DNA from: JAPWJZ01 sp965279315
Lineage (GTDB): Bacteria > Pseudomonadota > Alphaproteobacteria > Micavibrionales > UBA2020
Assembly (NCBI GenBank): GCA_965279315.1
Contig: OZ257145.1
Span: forward strand, 2,666,001-2,730,000
Length of the DNA: 64,000 nucleotides
Direction: 5' to 3'
Shown here: positions 49,120-58,766 of the stretch, piece by piece
How positions within the stretch are numbered: position 1 is the stretch's first letter
How the letters are laid out: the number at the start of each line of letters is the position of its first letter
The notes under the pieces: generated by a model
What the model was told of the DNA's origin: nothing
Seen by the model: only the letters and a program-made list of their open reading frames with translations
Databases searched by the model: none
Translations under genes and position numbers: made by a program

Positions 49120-51825
49120 ATGTTTACGACTCTCGCCCGCAAAATGTTTGGCACCGCGAACGACCGGATCATCAAGGGATACCGGAACACGGTGTCAAAA
49201 ATCAATGCGCTGGAACCCGCCATGCAGGCCCTCTCCGACGCCGAGCTGTCGAACCAGAGCGATAAGTTCCGTAAAGAACTGGCCGGCGGCAAGACGCTTG
49301 ACCAGATCCTGCCCGAAGCATTTGCAACGGTGCGCGAAGTTTCCCGCCGCACGATGGGCCAGCGCCATTTCGACGTTCAGCTGATGGGCGGTATAGCCCT
49401 GCATGAAGGCTACATTCCCGAAATGCGCACCGGTGAAGGCAAGACACTGACCGCCACGCTTGCCGTTTACCTGAACGCGATCGAGGGCAAGGGCGTGCAT
49501 GTTGTGACCGTCAACGATTACCTCGCGCAGCGCGACGCCAACTGGATGAGCCCGATTTATAAAATGCTGGGCATGTCGGTCGGCTTCATCCTGTCGAACA
49601 TTTCCGACGATACGCGCCGCGCGTCGTATGCCTGCGACATCACTTATGGCACGAACAACGAATTCGGCTTCGATTACCTGCGCGACAACATGAAATATTC
49701 GCTGGAGGACATGGTCCAGCGTCCGTTCAATTACGCCATCGTCGACGAAGTGGACTCGATCCTTGTCGATGAAGCCCGCACGCCGCTGATCATTTCGGGA
49801 CAGGCGCAGGATTCCGCTGAATCCTACCGCACGATGGACAAGGTGATCCCCAAGCTGGAAGCCGCCGATTTCGAAATCGACCTGAAGCATAAGACCGTCA
49901 TCCTGACCGATCAGGGCAACAACCATGTCGAGGAAATCCTCGGCCAGATGGGCGTGCTGACCGATGGCGGGCTGTACGACCTGCAGAACATGGGCCTGAT
50001 CCACCACGTCAACCAGGCGCTCCGTGCGCATAAACTGTTCTCCGCCGATGTCGATTACATCGTGAACAACGACGCTGTCATCATCATCGACGAATTCACC
50101 GGCCGCATGATGGAAGGCCGCCGCTTCTCCGAAGGCCTGCACCAGGCATTGGAAGCAAAAGAAGGCGTCAAGATCCAGAACGAAAACCAGATCCTTGCCT
50201 CCATCACCTTCCAGAATTATTTCCGCATGTACCCGAAACTGGCAGGCATGACCGGTACGGCGCTGACGGAAAAAGCGGAATTCGAGGCGATCTATAACCT
50301 CTCCGTGGTCGAGATCCCGACCAACAACGAAATGATCCGTAAAGACCAGCACGACGAAATCTACCGCTCCGCGCTGGAAAAATACGATGCGATTGTCCTG
50401 CAGATCCGCCAGTGCAACGAGCGTGACCAGCCCGTGCTGGTCGGCACCACCTCGATCGAAAAATCGGAATTGCTGTCGAGCCACATGAAAAAGCTGGGCA
50501 TCGACCATCAGGTGCTGAACGCCCGCTATCACGAACAGGAAGCCTTCATCATCGGCCAAGCCGGACGCCCCGGCGCGATCACGATTGCGACCAACATGGC
50601 CGGCCGCGGCACCGACATCAAATTGGGCGGCAACCTTGAAATGCGCCTCGCGCAGGAAATCCCCACCGACGCCGACGAAGTCACGCGCGCCCGCCTGACC
50701 CAGAAGATCACCGCCGAGATCGAGGAAGCAAAAGAAATCGTGCTGCGCGCCGGCGGCCTGTTCGTCCTCGGCTCCGAACGCCATGAATCGCGCCGCATCG
50801 ACAACCAGCTGCGCGGCCGTTCCGGCCGTCAGGGCGACCCCGGCGCATCCAAATTCTTCATCTCGCTCGAAGACGACCTGATGCGCATCTTCGGGTCCGA
50901 AAAGATGGACATGTTCCTGCAGAAAATGGGCCTCAAGCCCGGCCAGCCTATCATCCACCCGTGGATCAATTCCGCCATTGAACGCGCGCAGAAAAAGGTC
51001 GAGGCGCAGCACTTTGAAATCCGCAAATCGCTCCTGCGTTTCGACAACGTGATGAACGACCAGCGCAAGGCCATTTACGACCAACGCCGCGAGATCATGA
51101 GCGTGGAAGATTCATCTGAACTGATGAACGACATGCGCCATGAAGTCGTGCACGGCATCGTCGAGGCTGCAATTCCCGCCGGTTCCTATTCCGAACAGTG
51201 GGACCTGCAACTGCTGAAGACCGACGCGATGCGTTTCCTCGCCCTCAACATTCCCGCCGAAGACTGGGCGAAAGAAGAAGGCATGGACGAGCATGTGGCG
51301 ACCGAACGCCTGCTGAAACTGTCCGAAGACAAACTGGCCGCGAAAACCGCGCAGGTGCATCCGGAACAGCTGCGCATGCTGGAAAAATCCCTGCTGCTCG
51401 ACATCCTCGACCAGACATGGAAAGAGCACCTGCTCGCGCTTGAATACCTGCGTCAGGGCATCATGCTGCGCGCCTATGGCCAGAAAGACCCGCTCAACGA
51501 ATACAAGACCGAAGCCTTCGCGATGTTCCACGACATGCTGGGGCTGCTGCGCCAGCGCGTGACCGCCGCCATGGCATGGGTCGAACTGCATTCCGAAGTG
51601 CCGGCCGAAATGCCGCGCCGCCCGGAACCGACAATGGTGCAGTCGCGCGGCCCCGATCCCGCACGCCCGCCCCGCCCCGAAGTGAAGGATACGACACCCG
51701 TCTATGCCGGTTCCGTAGAGTTCAAGCAGGACGACCCCGAAACCTGGACCAAAACCCCGCGCAACTCGGCATGCCCCTGCGGCAGCGGCAAAAAATACAA
51801 GTACTGCCACGGACAGGCTGAATAA
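49120..51825 (+). CDS. secA: Preprotein translocase ATPase SecA
   Basis: A 901-aa motor that drives proteins through SecYEG. Walker A is in MRTGEGKTLTATLAVYL (about 102-118), VVTVNDYLAQRDANWM and the DEAD-type VDEVDSILVDEARTPLIISG (in part VDEVDSILVDEARTPLI) follow; motif VI is RGRSGRQGDPG. The C-terminal zinc-binding SEC-C motif is complete (C885, C887, C896, H897 in ACPCGSGKKYKYCHG). Full length for the family. Confidence 0.98.
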   Translation: MFTTLARKMFGTANDRIIKGYRNTVSKINALEPAMQALSDAELSNQSDKFRKELAGGKTLDQILPEAFATVREVSRRTMGQRHFDVQLMGGIALHEGYIPEMRTGEGKTLTATLAVYLNAIEGKGVHVVTVNDYLAQRDANWMSPIYKMLGMSVGFILSNISDDTRRASYACDITYGTNNEFGFDYLRDNMKYSLEDMVQRPFNYAIVDEVDSILVDEARTPLIISGQAQDSAESYRTMDKVIPKLEAADFEIDLKHKTVILTDQGNNHVEEILGQMGVLTDGGLYDLQNMGLIHHVNQALRAHKLFSADVDYIVNNDAVIIIDEFTGRMMEGRRFSEGLHQALEAKEGVKIQNENQILASITFQNYFRMYPKLAGMTGTALTEKAEFEAIYNLSVVEIPTNNEMIRKDQHDEIYRSALEKYDAIVLQIRQCNERDQPVLVGTTSIEKSELLSSHMKKLGIDHQVLNARYHEQEAFIIGQAGRPGAITIATNMAGRGTDIKLGGNLEMRLAQEIPTDADEVTRARLTQKITAEIEEAKEIVLRAGGLFVLGSERHESRRIDNQLRGRSGRQGDPGASKFFISLEDDLMRIFGSEKMDMFLQKMGLKPGQPIIHPWINSAIERAQKKVEAQHFEIRKSLLRFDNVMNDQRKAIYDQRREIMSVEDSSELMNDMRHEVVHGIVEAAIPAGSYSEQWDLQLLKTDAMRFLALNIPAEDWAKEEGMDEHVATERLLKLSEDKLAAKTAQVHPEQLRMLEKSLLLDILDQTWKEHLLALEYLRQGIMLRAYGQKDPLNEYKTEAFAMFHDMLGLLRQRVTAAMAWVELHSEVPAEMPRRPEPTMVQSRGPDPARPPRPEVKDTTPVYAGSVEFKQDDPETWTKTPRNSACPCGSGKKYKYCHGQAE

Positions 51826-51844
51826 TCAGCATAAGGAGACAGGC

Positions 51845-52462
51845 ATGGCGGCAGACGACGAGATTACCCTCGCACTATACCAGAGCCTCTCGACCCTTGC
51901 CGATATCATCACCCTGCGCGAAGCAGGGGCGATGGATCACCAGCGTAACGTCTCGCAGATTTCCCGCACGATCGCCCAACTGATGCGCATGGGGGAGGAC
52001 GAGATTGAATCCATCCGCATCGCTGCCACACTGCATGACGTGGGCTTCATCCTGATCCCGTCCGGCATTTTGACAAAGCCGGATGTGCTGACCGACCAGG
52101 AACGCGCCGTCATCCGCCAGCACCCGATCCACAGCGCGGAAATCATAAAGAACATCGAATTCCCGTGGCCGGTCGCCGAGATCGTTTTGCAGCATCATGA
52201 ACGCCTCGACGGCTCGGGCTATCCGCAGGGATTAAAGGGCGACGATATCATGCTGGAGGCGCGCATCATTGCCGTCGCCGACGTCGTGGAATCGATGCTC
52301 TCCCCCCGTCCGTGGCGCAATGCGCTGCCGCTGGAGGATGCGCTGGCCGAAATTCAGAACGGCAGCGGCATCAAATACGATCCGCTGGTCGTCGAGACAT
52401 GCGTCGAACTTTACACGAAACAGCGTTACCGCCTCGACCCAGAATATTACGGTCGCGGTTAA
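51845..52462 (+). CDS. HD-GYP-domain protein
   Basis: A 205-aa stand-alone HD-GYP phosphodiesterase-like domain, which in active members degrades cyclic di-GMP. Metal ligands are visible at H32, H64-D65, H93, H117-H118 and D146, with the GYP motif at 125-127 (LDGSGYPQGL). The usual HD-x-G-K lysine is Phe here (LHDVGFILIP), so activity is uncertain. No receiver or sensor domain is attached. AAGGAG lies 7 nt before the ATG. It is followed after 3 nt by a PAP2 gene. Confidence 0.88.
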   Translation: MAADDEITLALYQSLSTLADIITLREAGAMDHQRNVSQISRTIAQLMRMGEDEIESIRIAATLHDVGFILIPSGILTKPDVLTDQERAVIRQHPIHSAEIIKNIEFPWPVAEIVLQHHERLDGSGYPQGLKGDDIMLEARIIAVADVVESMLSPRPWRNALPLEDALAEIQNGSGIKYDPLVVETCVELYTKQRYRLDPEYYGRG

Positions 52463-52465
52463 GCG

Positions 52466-53191
52466 GTGAAACAGTCTTTCGCGCACAAGCACCCCCTGCT
52501 CCACAATGCGTTGCAAACCTTACGTAACCATCCGAAATATTTCATCATCGCGGCACTGTGCCTTGCGGGGTTCTGGATGTTCGGCGTGCTGGCATCCGAA
52601 GTGCATGAAGGCGAAAGCGCCGTGATCGACAAGCAATTATTGTTGATGCTGCGCAACCCCGCCGACATCACCGACCCCATCGGCGGCCGCTGGCTGGAGG
52701 AAATCATGCGCGACCTGACCGCGCTGGGCGGCGCTTTCATCGTGACCTCCATCTCCGTCATCGCATTCATATATCTCCTGGTATCCAAACAGACGGCGCG
52801 CGGCTGGTATCTAGCCGCATCCGTGGCGACGGGATTTGCATTCAGCAGCCTGATGAAATATGGCTTCGACCGCCCCCGCCCCGACCTCGTGCCGCACGGC
52901 TCGATCGTCTATACCTCCAGCTTCCCCAGCGGGCATTCGCTGATGAGCGCGCTTGCCTACCTGACGCTCGCGGTCTTGCTGGCGGAGGCGCAGACGCGCA
53001 CCAGCATGAAAATCTATTTCATGGGCGTCGCCATCCTTATCACTATGCTGACAGGCATCTCCCGCGTTTACCTTGGCGTCCACTGGCCGAGCGATGTGCT
53101 GGCTGGATGGCTGGGCGGCGCGTCGTGGGCGATGATGATCTGGCTCATCTGGGCGCGCATCCTGCACACCGGCAAAAACCGCCGGAAATAA
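52466..53191 (+). CDS. PAP2-family membrane phosphatase
   Basis: A 241-aa membrane protein with about six helices. The three phosphatase motifs are complete: K131..R138-P139 (KYGFDRPRP), PSGH (154-157) and SR.....H...D (S199, R200, H206, D210; SRVYLGVHWPSD). Such enzymes dephosphorylate undecaprenyl pyrophosphate, phosphatidic acid or lipid A. The start is GTG, 3 nt after the HD-GYP stop. Confidence 0.92.
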   Translation: MKQSFAHKHPLLHNALQTLRNHPKYFIIAALCLAGFWMFGVLASEVHEGESAVIDKQLLLMLRNPADITDPIGGRWLEEIMRDLTALGGAFIVTSISVIAFIYLLVSKQTARGWYLAASVATGFAFSSLMKYGFDRPRPDLVPHGSIVYTSSFPSGHSLMSALAYLTLAVLLAEAQTRTSMKIYFMGVAILITMLTGISRVYLGVHWPSDVLAGWLGGASWAMMIWLIWARILHTGKNRRK

Positions 53192-53752
53192 TCACTTCAC
53201 CACTTCCGCGCTTTTCAGGCGGTAGAACACGCCGCTGTCCGGGTCTGCCGGCACCAGTTCCAGCACGCCCTTCACCGTTATCGGGTCATAGGAAAACCTG
53301 GCCGGTTTCTTTTCTGCATGCACCTCGATCACCAATGCGGGCGCGACATGGTAATGGAACGGGCAACCGACCGGAAACGGTCCCAGCAAAAATTCCTTCT
53401 GCCTGTCGGATGAATCGAGCGGGAACATGAAACCCTTTATTGTGATTTCCCTGCCCGCCAGTGATTTTACCGCAGGGGTGAAGACGGGTTTATAATACTG
53501 GTAATCATAGCCGTCCTTGTCCTTGCCCTCGATATTCTTCTCCGCCGTCGAACCCAGCAGTTTCCAGTCGGTTGCGCCCTTTGGCACATCGATATAGTTT
53601 TTGGCGAAGTCCTTTAGTGACTGCGACGGGCTGTCCATCGGACCTAAATCAATCGTGCCGGAAATACTGGACGTGCCGGTTGAGTATTCCACTTTCTCCA
53701 GCGCATAAGCTGGCGTTGCGGCGAGCAGCAGGAACGCGATGATATATCTCAT
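53192..53752 (-). CDS. DUF3299-family exported protein
   Basis: A 186-aa protein with a signal peptide (MRYIIAFLLLAATPAYA). The core SLAGREITIKGFMFPLD, QKEFLLGPFPVGCPFHYHVAP and ITVKGVLEL fits DUF3299, an uncharacterised family often found beside ABC exporters. The Cys-His pair (GCPFHYH) may bind metal. Its start overlaps the permease stop by 4 nt; it is last in a four-gene operon. Confidence 0.82.
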   Translation of the reverse strand: MRYIIAFLLLAATPAYALEKVEYSTGTSSISGTIDLGPMDSPSQSLKDFAKNYIDVPKGATDWKLLGSTAEKNIEGKDKDGYDYQYYKPVFTPAVKSLAGREITIKGFMFPLDSSDRQKEFLLGPFPVGCPFHYHVAPALVIEVHAEKKPARFSYDPITVKGVLELVPADPDSGVFYRLKSAEVVK

Positions 53753-54954
53753 GCGCGCCCCCGTGCCAGCAATCCGGCGATATCCGTCCGCGCCGCCGAC
53801 AGCGCAGGCACAGCAGCCGCAACCAATCCCGTCGCGCCCCCCATCAGGAGTAGCCAGCCATCGAGCGCATCGAATTTCAGGAACGACGCAGGCGCGACAA
53901 CACCGCCGAGGCTGGAAATGCCCGCCGCCATTTCATAGGCCAGCAAGTGCCCGAGCGTGATGCCGGCAACCGTGCCGGCATCAGCGAGCATCAACCCCTC
54001 CGCCGCGACCGTCGCCGCCAGCGTTCCCGGCGATGCGCCCAGTACGCGCAGCACGCCAAGGTCATACCGCCGTGCAGCCAGTGACGAGGCAAGCGACGAT
54101 AGCAGCATCAACGCCGAGAGCGCGACAAAGCCCATGCCCACCGCCGTCAGCAGGTCGCGCCCGAACCCCAGGCTTTGCGACAGCCGCGCCATTTCATAGG
54201 ACGGGCTTGCCGCGATCATGTTCGACGTCGCATTGATCTCGCGCGGCAGCGACATGGTGGCAACCGGGTTTCTGACCCTGACCAGCAATGCCGTCACCTG
54301 ATGCGCCACTTCCAAATCCTCCGCCGCATCGGGGTCGCCGATATCGGGGTGGCGGTGCAGTTCCTGCACGCTGCCCAGCGCAGTGACGATCAGGCGGTCC
54401 AGCACCGTGCCGGTCGGTTTCAGCACACCGGTGATTTTGTAATCATGAAAATGATGCACATCATCGCCATCCGCCGCGAGACCGTGGACGCCTGCGAAAC
54501 TGTCGCCCGTTCTCAAACCCGTCAGCGCACCCGCCACCGCATCGAACGGCGCGGCAAAGACTTTGCCAGCGGCATATTCCGCCCCGTAATGCGCCAGATA
54601 TTCCGGCACCGTGCCGACGATGCGGAACCCACGATAGTTATCACCCAGCGCGACCGGGATGATGGATTTCACTTTGGGGTTATGCTGCAGTTTTTCCATG
54701 TCGTGCATGTCGATATTTCCGGTCGGCACATCGGCGTGATAGACGCTCGACAATACCAGTTGCAGCGGGCTGCCCTTCGCCCCTACCACAACATCAATAC
54801 CCTGCGCGTTTCGCAGGAAACCGTCCTGCACGCCCTGCGACAGCAATAACAACGCGGCCAGCAGCGCGACACCCGCAGCGGCAGCGGTCACGCAAAGCCC
54901 CGATTGCAGCGGGCGGGAACGGATGGATGATAGTGCCAGCGACAGCGCGTTCAT
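53749..54954 (-). CDS. ABC transporter permease, FtsX/MacB type
   Basis: A 401-aa membrane protein with four helices: one at the N-terminus (GLCVTAAAAGVALLAALLLL), a large extracytoplasmic domain (about 45-260), then three C-terminal helices (VALSALMLLSSLASSLAARR; TVAGITLGHLLAYEMAAG; LLLMGGATGLVAAAVPALSA). RYDLGVLRVLGASPGTL is the conserved FtsX-family coupling segment. It overlaps the ATPase gene by 4 nt. Confidence 0.9.
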   Translation of the reverse strand: MNALSLALSSIRSRPLQSGLCVTAAAAGVALLAALLLLSQGVQDGFLRNAQGIDVVVGAKGSPLQLVLSSVYHADVPTGNIDMHDMEKLQHNPKVKSIIPVALGDNYRGFRIVGTVPEYLAHYGAEYAAGKVFAAPFDAVAGALTGLRTGDSFAGVHGLAADGDDVHHFHDYKITGVLKPTGTVLDRLIVTALGSVQELHRHPDIGDPDAAEDLEVAHQVTALLVRVRNPVATMSLPREINATSNMIAASPSYEMARLSQSLGFGRDLLTAVGMGFVALSALMLLSSLASSLAARRYDLGVLRVLGASPGTLAATVAAEGLMLADAGTVAGITLGHLLAYEMAAGISSLGGVVAPASFLKFDALDGWLLLMGGATGLVAAAVPALSAARTDIAGLLARGRA

Positions 54955-55601
54955 GCGATCTCCTTCACCCGCGCATCGAGGCGGATGATTTTGGTGAAAC
55001 GGGAAAGGATGCGGGTGTCATGCGTCGCTACGATCAGCGCGGATTTCGCTTCCGCCGCCTGCGCGACCAGCAGATCCATCACGGTATCTGCATTGGCGTC
55101 ATCGAGCGCGGAGGTCGGCTCATCCGCCAGCAGCAATTGCGGCTTGTTCAGCACCGCGCGCGCGATGGCGGCGCGTTGCTGTTCACCCTGGCTGAGGGCG
55201 TCCGGCGTTCGGTGTGACTTTGCGGCAAGGCCGAGTTTCGACAGTAATTCATCAATCCTGTCCTCGTAGCGCGCCGTGCCCGCCATATCGGCGGCAAGGG
55301 CGATATTCTGGCGCAAGTTAAGCGCGGGCAGCAAATGGAGCGTCTGGAACACGCAGCCCACATTTTTGCCGCGCCATTTGTCACGCGCGCGGGGCGACAT
55401 GGCATAAACATCGCGCACATGGAAATTGACCACGCCGGAGGTGGGGCGCAGCAGCCCTGCAATCACCGACAGCAATGTCGTCTTGCCGCAGCCGGACGGC
55501 CCAAGCAACACAACGCGGTCGTCGAATTCAACGGATAAATCGGGAAAGGCCAGCAGCGGCGCGTTTTTTCGCGCCACGGATATGTTTCGTGCATCAAGCA
55601 T
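54951..55601 (-). CDS. ABC transporter ATP-binding protein
   Basis: A 216-aa ATPase of the LolD/MacB type. Walker A is GPSGCGKTT (34-42), the signature LSQGEQQ (136-142), Walker B LLLADEP (156-162) and the switch histidine in VATHD. It pairs with the FtsX-type permease downstream. The cargo is unknown. Confidence 0.93.
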   Translation of the reverse strand: MLDARNISVARKNAPLLAFPDLSVEFDDRVVLLGPSGCGKTTLLSVIAGLLRPTSGVVNFHVRDVYAMSPRARDKWRGKNVGCVFQTLHLLPALNLRQNIALAADMAGTARYEDRIDELLSKLGLAAKSHRTPDALSQGEQQRAAIARAVLNKPQLLLADEPTSALDDANADTVMDLLVAQAAEAKSALIVATHDTRILSRFTKIIRLDARVKEIA

Positions 55602-55641
55602 GGGCGTACTACTCCAAAAATTTCAGGATCGGGCTGAAAGG

Positions 55642-55944
55642 TCAGGAGTATGCGGGCGGCGCGCGGGCGTGGAACGGATTGACGGCGGTGAAAACGCGGA
55701 ACAACGCGGGCAATGCCCCGCCGAAATCCACCCGCGCAAATTGCAGCGCGACGAACACGGCGACCGCCGCCATGCCAAGGCTGTGCGCGGCGAAGGCAAT
55801 GGGGCAATCATCGCCCAGCTGTTCCGATTGCGCCTGTTCCTTCAGGTGCGCGGGATAATGCGCGGCAATCGCGACCTGCACGATGAGCAGGATCAACAAC
55901 ACGGCAGGCAGGATGAATTTCGATGTAAAGGCGCGCCAGTTCAT
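55642..55944 (-). CDS. Small membrane protein heading the ABC operon
   Basis: A 100-aa protein with two likely helices (FILPAVLLILLIVQVAIAAHY and IAFAAHSLGMAAVAVFVALQ) and a single Cys (DDCPIAF). Family not recognised. It lies 40 nt upstream of the ATPase on the same strand. Start taken as ATG 55944; there is no strong ribosome site, and a TTG at 55986 is the alternative. Confidence 0.6.
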   Translation of the reverse strand: MNWRAFTSKFILPAVLLILLIVQVAIAAHYPAHLKEQAQSEQLGDDCPIAFAAHSLGMAAVAVFVALQFARVDFGGALPALFRVFTAVNPFHARAPPAYS

Positions 55945-56082
55945 GCCGCAAAAGCTAGGCCTCGCCCAGTTGCGAGTCAATAGCAACAGGTTTGCGCATT
56001 GATTTTACTGGGCTAAATGTTAATTGCATAATCCGGTACCCGTGCTATCCTCCTCTCACAATCACATTCACGAGGTTTTCGC

Positions 56083-56919
56083 ATGTCCGATCTGACCAAA
56101 GATTTCGGCGCTTCCGCACCCAAGGCACCCGCAGGGCCCAACCGCGACAACGTCAACCTCCTGCTGCTCAGCAACGGCGCACTGGCGCAGAAACGGAACG
56201 AGACCATTCAGGAATTGTTCGGTGCTTCCCCTGAAAACCCCAAGACCATTATGTATGTCGCCTATGCGCTGGGCGATCAGGACGCGGCGCTGGCGCGCAC
56301 AAAAGCGTGGATGGAGCCGCTGGGCATCAACGTCATTTCCGCGCATCAGCAGGCCGACCCCGTCGCCGCGCTGGCGAAGGTCGACGGCGTGTTCGTCACG
56401 GGCGGCAACACCTTCCGCTTGCTGGACAAGCTGCAAAAGACAGGGCTGCTGGAGGCGATCCGCGACCGCGCATTCGAAGGCTTCCCGTACATGGGCGCGA
56501 GCGCGGGCATCAACGTCACGGGCCTGACGATCATGACCACCAACGACATGCCGATCGTGCAGCCACGCGACATGAACGCGATGGGCTTGGTGCCGTTCCA
56601 GATCAACCCGCATTATGTGGACGGCAAATTCTATTACGAGGAAGACGGCAAGGTCATCCCCTATGCCGGTGAAAGCCGCGCCGACCGCCTGAACCAGTAC
56701 CATGAAGAAAACAGCACGCCCATCATCGGCGTGCGTGAAGGTTCGGCATTGCGCGTGCGCGGCAACACTGTCGAACTGCTGGGCGGCAAACCGGCGCATG
56801 TGTTCGAACAGGGCAAGCCGAATGCAATCACCACGGATGACAAGGTACTGACGGCATTTATGATCCCTGCAAAGCCGCAAGCCCCCGCGCCAGCTACACC
56901 AAATCCCCCGAAGCTATAA
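56083..56919 (+). CDS. PepE-like dipeptidase (peptidase S51)
   Basis: A 278-aa protein of the alpha-aspartyl dipeptidase group, which cleaves N-terminal Asp dipeptides in the cytosol. The nucleophile elbow is YMGASAGINVTG (S140), preceded by GVFVTGGNTFRLLDKL and followed by VPFQINPHYVDG with its conserved His. The N-terminal 20 and C-terminal 20 residues are Pro/Ala-rich extensions. GAGG lies about 9 nt before the ATG. Confidence 0.9.
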   Translation: MSDLTKDFGASAPKAPAGPNRDNVNLLLLSNGALAQKRNETIQELFGASPENPKTIMYVAYALGDQDAALARTKAWMEPLGINVISAHQQADPVAALAKVDGVFVTGGNTFRLLDKLQKTGLLEAIRDRAFEGFPYMGASAGINVTGLTIMTTNDMPIVQPRDMNAMGLVPFQINPHYVDGKFYYEEDGKVIPYAGESRADRLNQYHEENSTPIIGVREGSALRVRGNTVELLGGKPAHVFEQGKPNAITTDDKVLTAFMIPAKPQAPAPATPNPPKL

Positions 56920-56932
56920 CGCACATTTAATT

Positions 56933-56961
56933 AATACATAAATATCAGTTACTTATGTATT
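56933..56961. repeat. AT-rich inverted repeat downstream of pepE-like gene
   Basis: AATACATAA (56933-56941) and TTATGTATT (56953-56961) are perfect inverted arms around 11 nt, followed by TTT. It is too AT-rich to be a strong terminator and could be an operator. The rest of the 227-nt gap up to 57146 shows nothing I can name. Confidence 0.4.
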
Positions 56962-57146
56962 TTCACTTGTGCAGCACTCGCAACCGTATTATACATAATA
57001 TTCAGCAGAGCGTATATTCTCGGCTTGCGGTTTTCCTTCGGCGAATTGTTTCCTGCAGCCCCGACCACTTCGCGCCCGGCAAAACAGCCTCGTATTTATT
57101 GATCTAAAAAATGCAGCGCGCATGTCGCGTGCAAAGGGGAAATGCG

Positions 57147-58634
57147 GTGGGAAACCTGAAACTGAAATTCGCGGAAGTCGCGGCGCGCGCCAAGGAACAA
57201 TCACTGCACCTTATATACACTACACCTATCGAAATCGCGATCGGCGCGGTGTTCGTGGGCGCGCTAGCGGGTGGCGGCAATTACTGGGTGCAGTCGGGCG
57301 ACGAAGGAAAAATTCCAGTCGCATTCTCCGAAGTCGGCAAGACGATCCGCGCCTTGGAGCGCGAGGGTCAGCCCGTCCCTCCCCTGACGAAATTCTACGC
57401 CACCACCAGCGACTATACGATGCAGGTGTTCGAGGCGAACAATACCGCATTCGAGCGCGGCGGCAGCAACAGCACCTTCGGCGCTGAGCTGGATTACCGG
57501 ATGGACCGCGCGCTGCGCGTCCACAAGCAGATCCCCGAATACGCGAAGGAAATTCCGGGTGCCGCCGCAGCGGCTCTTGAGTCAGTCGATAAGCTCGTCA
57601 AGGCCGCGCAGGAACTGCCGCCCGTGATCGCCGCCTTTGAGGCATCATGGGACGAACATCACCGCGACGTGACCAAGACGCGCCGCTGGACGGAAAAGGA
57701 ATGCGACAGCGAAGGAAAAAACTGCCACGACGTGGACAAGAGCGAAGAAGTGTATGACTACACCGTCCACACCTATACCTATCATGCGGACCAGGGCGCA
57801 GTGGCTTCGAAGCTGCTGGGCGCGTTCCTCGAGCGTCATCCCGACCTGCAGGTGAATGAGCGCCTGATCCTTTCCACGAAAACCGATCCCGAAAACGAAT
57901 ACGCGATTGAAAAGAGCATGAAGGAACTGTTCAAGGGCAAGATCCCGACGCAGGCACAGGCGCTGGAGATGGCAAACAAGTGGGCGACGGGTTCGAACCT
58001 TTACACATTGCAGCCCGCGATCAACGCGAACCACGGCGGTATGCGCAGTATCGCACCGCAATGGCAGGCTGCGATGCGCACGGCGCACAGCCAGCAATAC
58101 AACACCAATTCCAGCAGCGATTCAGGCCCCGCGGAATTCCAGACGGCGAACACTGCGCGTGACTACGCAAACACAACGCATGACAACGCATCGCGCGTCA
58201 TCAACGGCATCCGCATGTCGGGCTACAGCGCGAAAACACTGGAAGCGCAAGTGAAGGAATATGTCGGCATCACCCAGGATTACAAGCCCGGCAATGCGAA
58301 CAAGAAACGCAGCGAAGTCATGCAGACGGCGCGCGCGATATATCAGAACAACTTCGCCGGCGGGCTCGACGTGCAGCCGTTCAAATGGCTGGAGGTCATG
58401 ATCTATACCGGCCTCGGTCTGCTGGGTGGCGGGGTTGCGGGCGCCGGCGTGGACAAGCTCATCAATATCAAGCGCCGCGAAAGCTACCGCATGAGCAACC
58501 TGTTGCCGCAGCGCAGCTGGAACAGCAGCCTGAGCGGATCGTTCGGCAACCGCAGCAACCTCTTCTCCAATCCGACCGACGACATTTCCGCGACTAGCCG
58601 CAGCAAGAAACCAAACAACGGGGTTCAGCTCTAA
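57147..58634 (+). CDS. Hypothetical membrane-anchored protein, two membrane helices
   Basis: A 495-aa protein with one helix near the N-terminus (IEIAIGAVFVGALAGGGNYW) and one near the C-terminus (WLEVMIYTGLGLLGGGVAGAG), and a large helical domain between that is presumably outside the membrane. The centre has a C-x6-C pair (KECDSEGKNCHD) and a region rich in Tyr and His. The C-terminal cytosolic tail is basic and Ser/Asn-rich. I chose GTG at 57147 because AAGGGG lies 8 nt upstream; ATG 57111 is in frame but lacks a site. Family not recognised. Confidence 0.65.
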   Translation: MGNLKLKFAEVAARAKEQSLHLIYTTPIEIAIGAVFVGALAGGGNYWVQSGDEGKIPVAFSEVGKTIRALEREGQPVPPLTKFYATTSDYTMQVFEANNTAFERGGSNSTFGAELDYRMDRALRVHKQIPEYAKEIPGAAAAALESVDKLVKAAQELPPVIAAFEASWDEHHRDVTKTRRWTEKECDSEGKNCHDVDKSEEVYDYTVHTYTYHADQGAVASKLLGAFLERHPDLQVNERLILSTKTDPENEYAIEKSMKELFKGKIPTQAQALEMANKWATGSNLYTLQPAINANHGGMRSIAPQWQAAMRTAHSQQYNTNSSSDSGPAEFQTANTARDYANTTHDNASRVINGIRMSGYSAKTLEAQVKEYVGITQDYKPGNANKKRSEVMQTARAIYQNNFAGGLDVQPFKWLEVMIYTGLGLLGGGVAGAGVDKLINIKRRESYRMSNLLPQRSWNSSLSGSFGNRSNLFSNPTDDISATSRSKKPNNGVQL

Positions 58635-58658
58635 ACCTTTCACCTATCCTTGCGAACT

Positions 58659-58690
58659 AATCCCCCTTTTGGACGAAAGGGGGATTTTTC
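58659..58690 (+). terminator. Rho-independent terminator
   Basis: ATCCCCCTTT (58660-58669) pairs with AAAGGGGGAT (58676-58685) followed by a run of five T. It ends the membrane-protein transcript. Confidence 0.85.
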
Positions 58691-58766
58691 GCTGCAATAT
58701 GCAGACGCGAAAAAGCCACGCGCTGACGCGGCGGGGATTTCAATTTAGGTATGATTTAAAGGGAAA

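Noticed and set aside
49195..51084. 629-codon open frame on the minus strand
   Set aside because: Antisense to secA, which is certain. The translation has shadow composition (many His, Asp, Val, Phe) and no motif.
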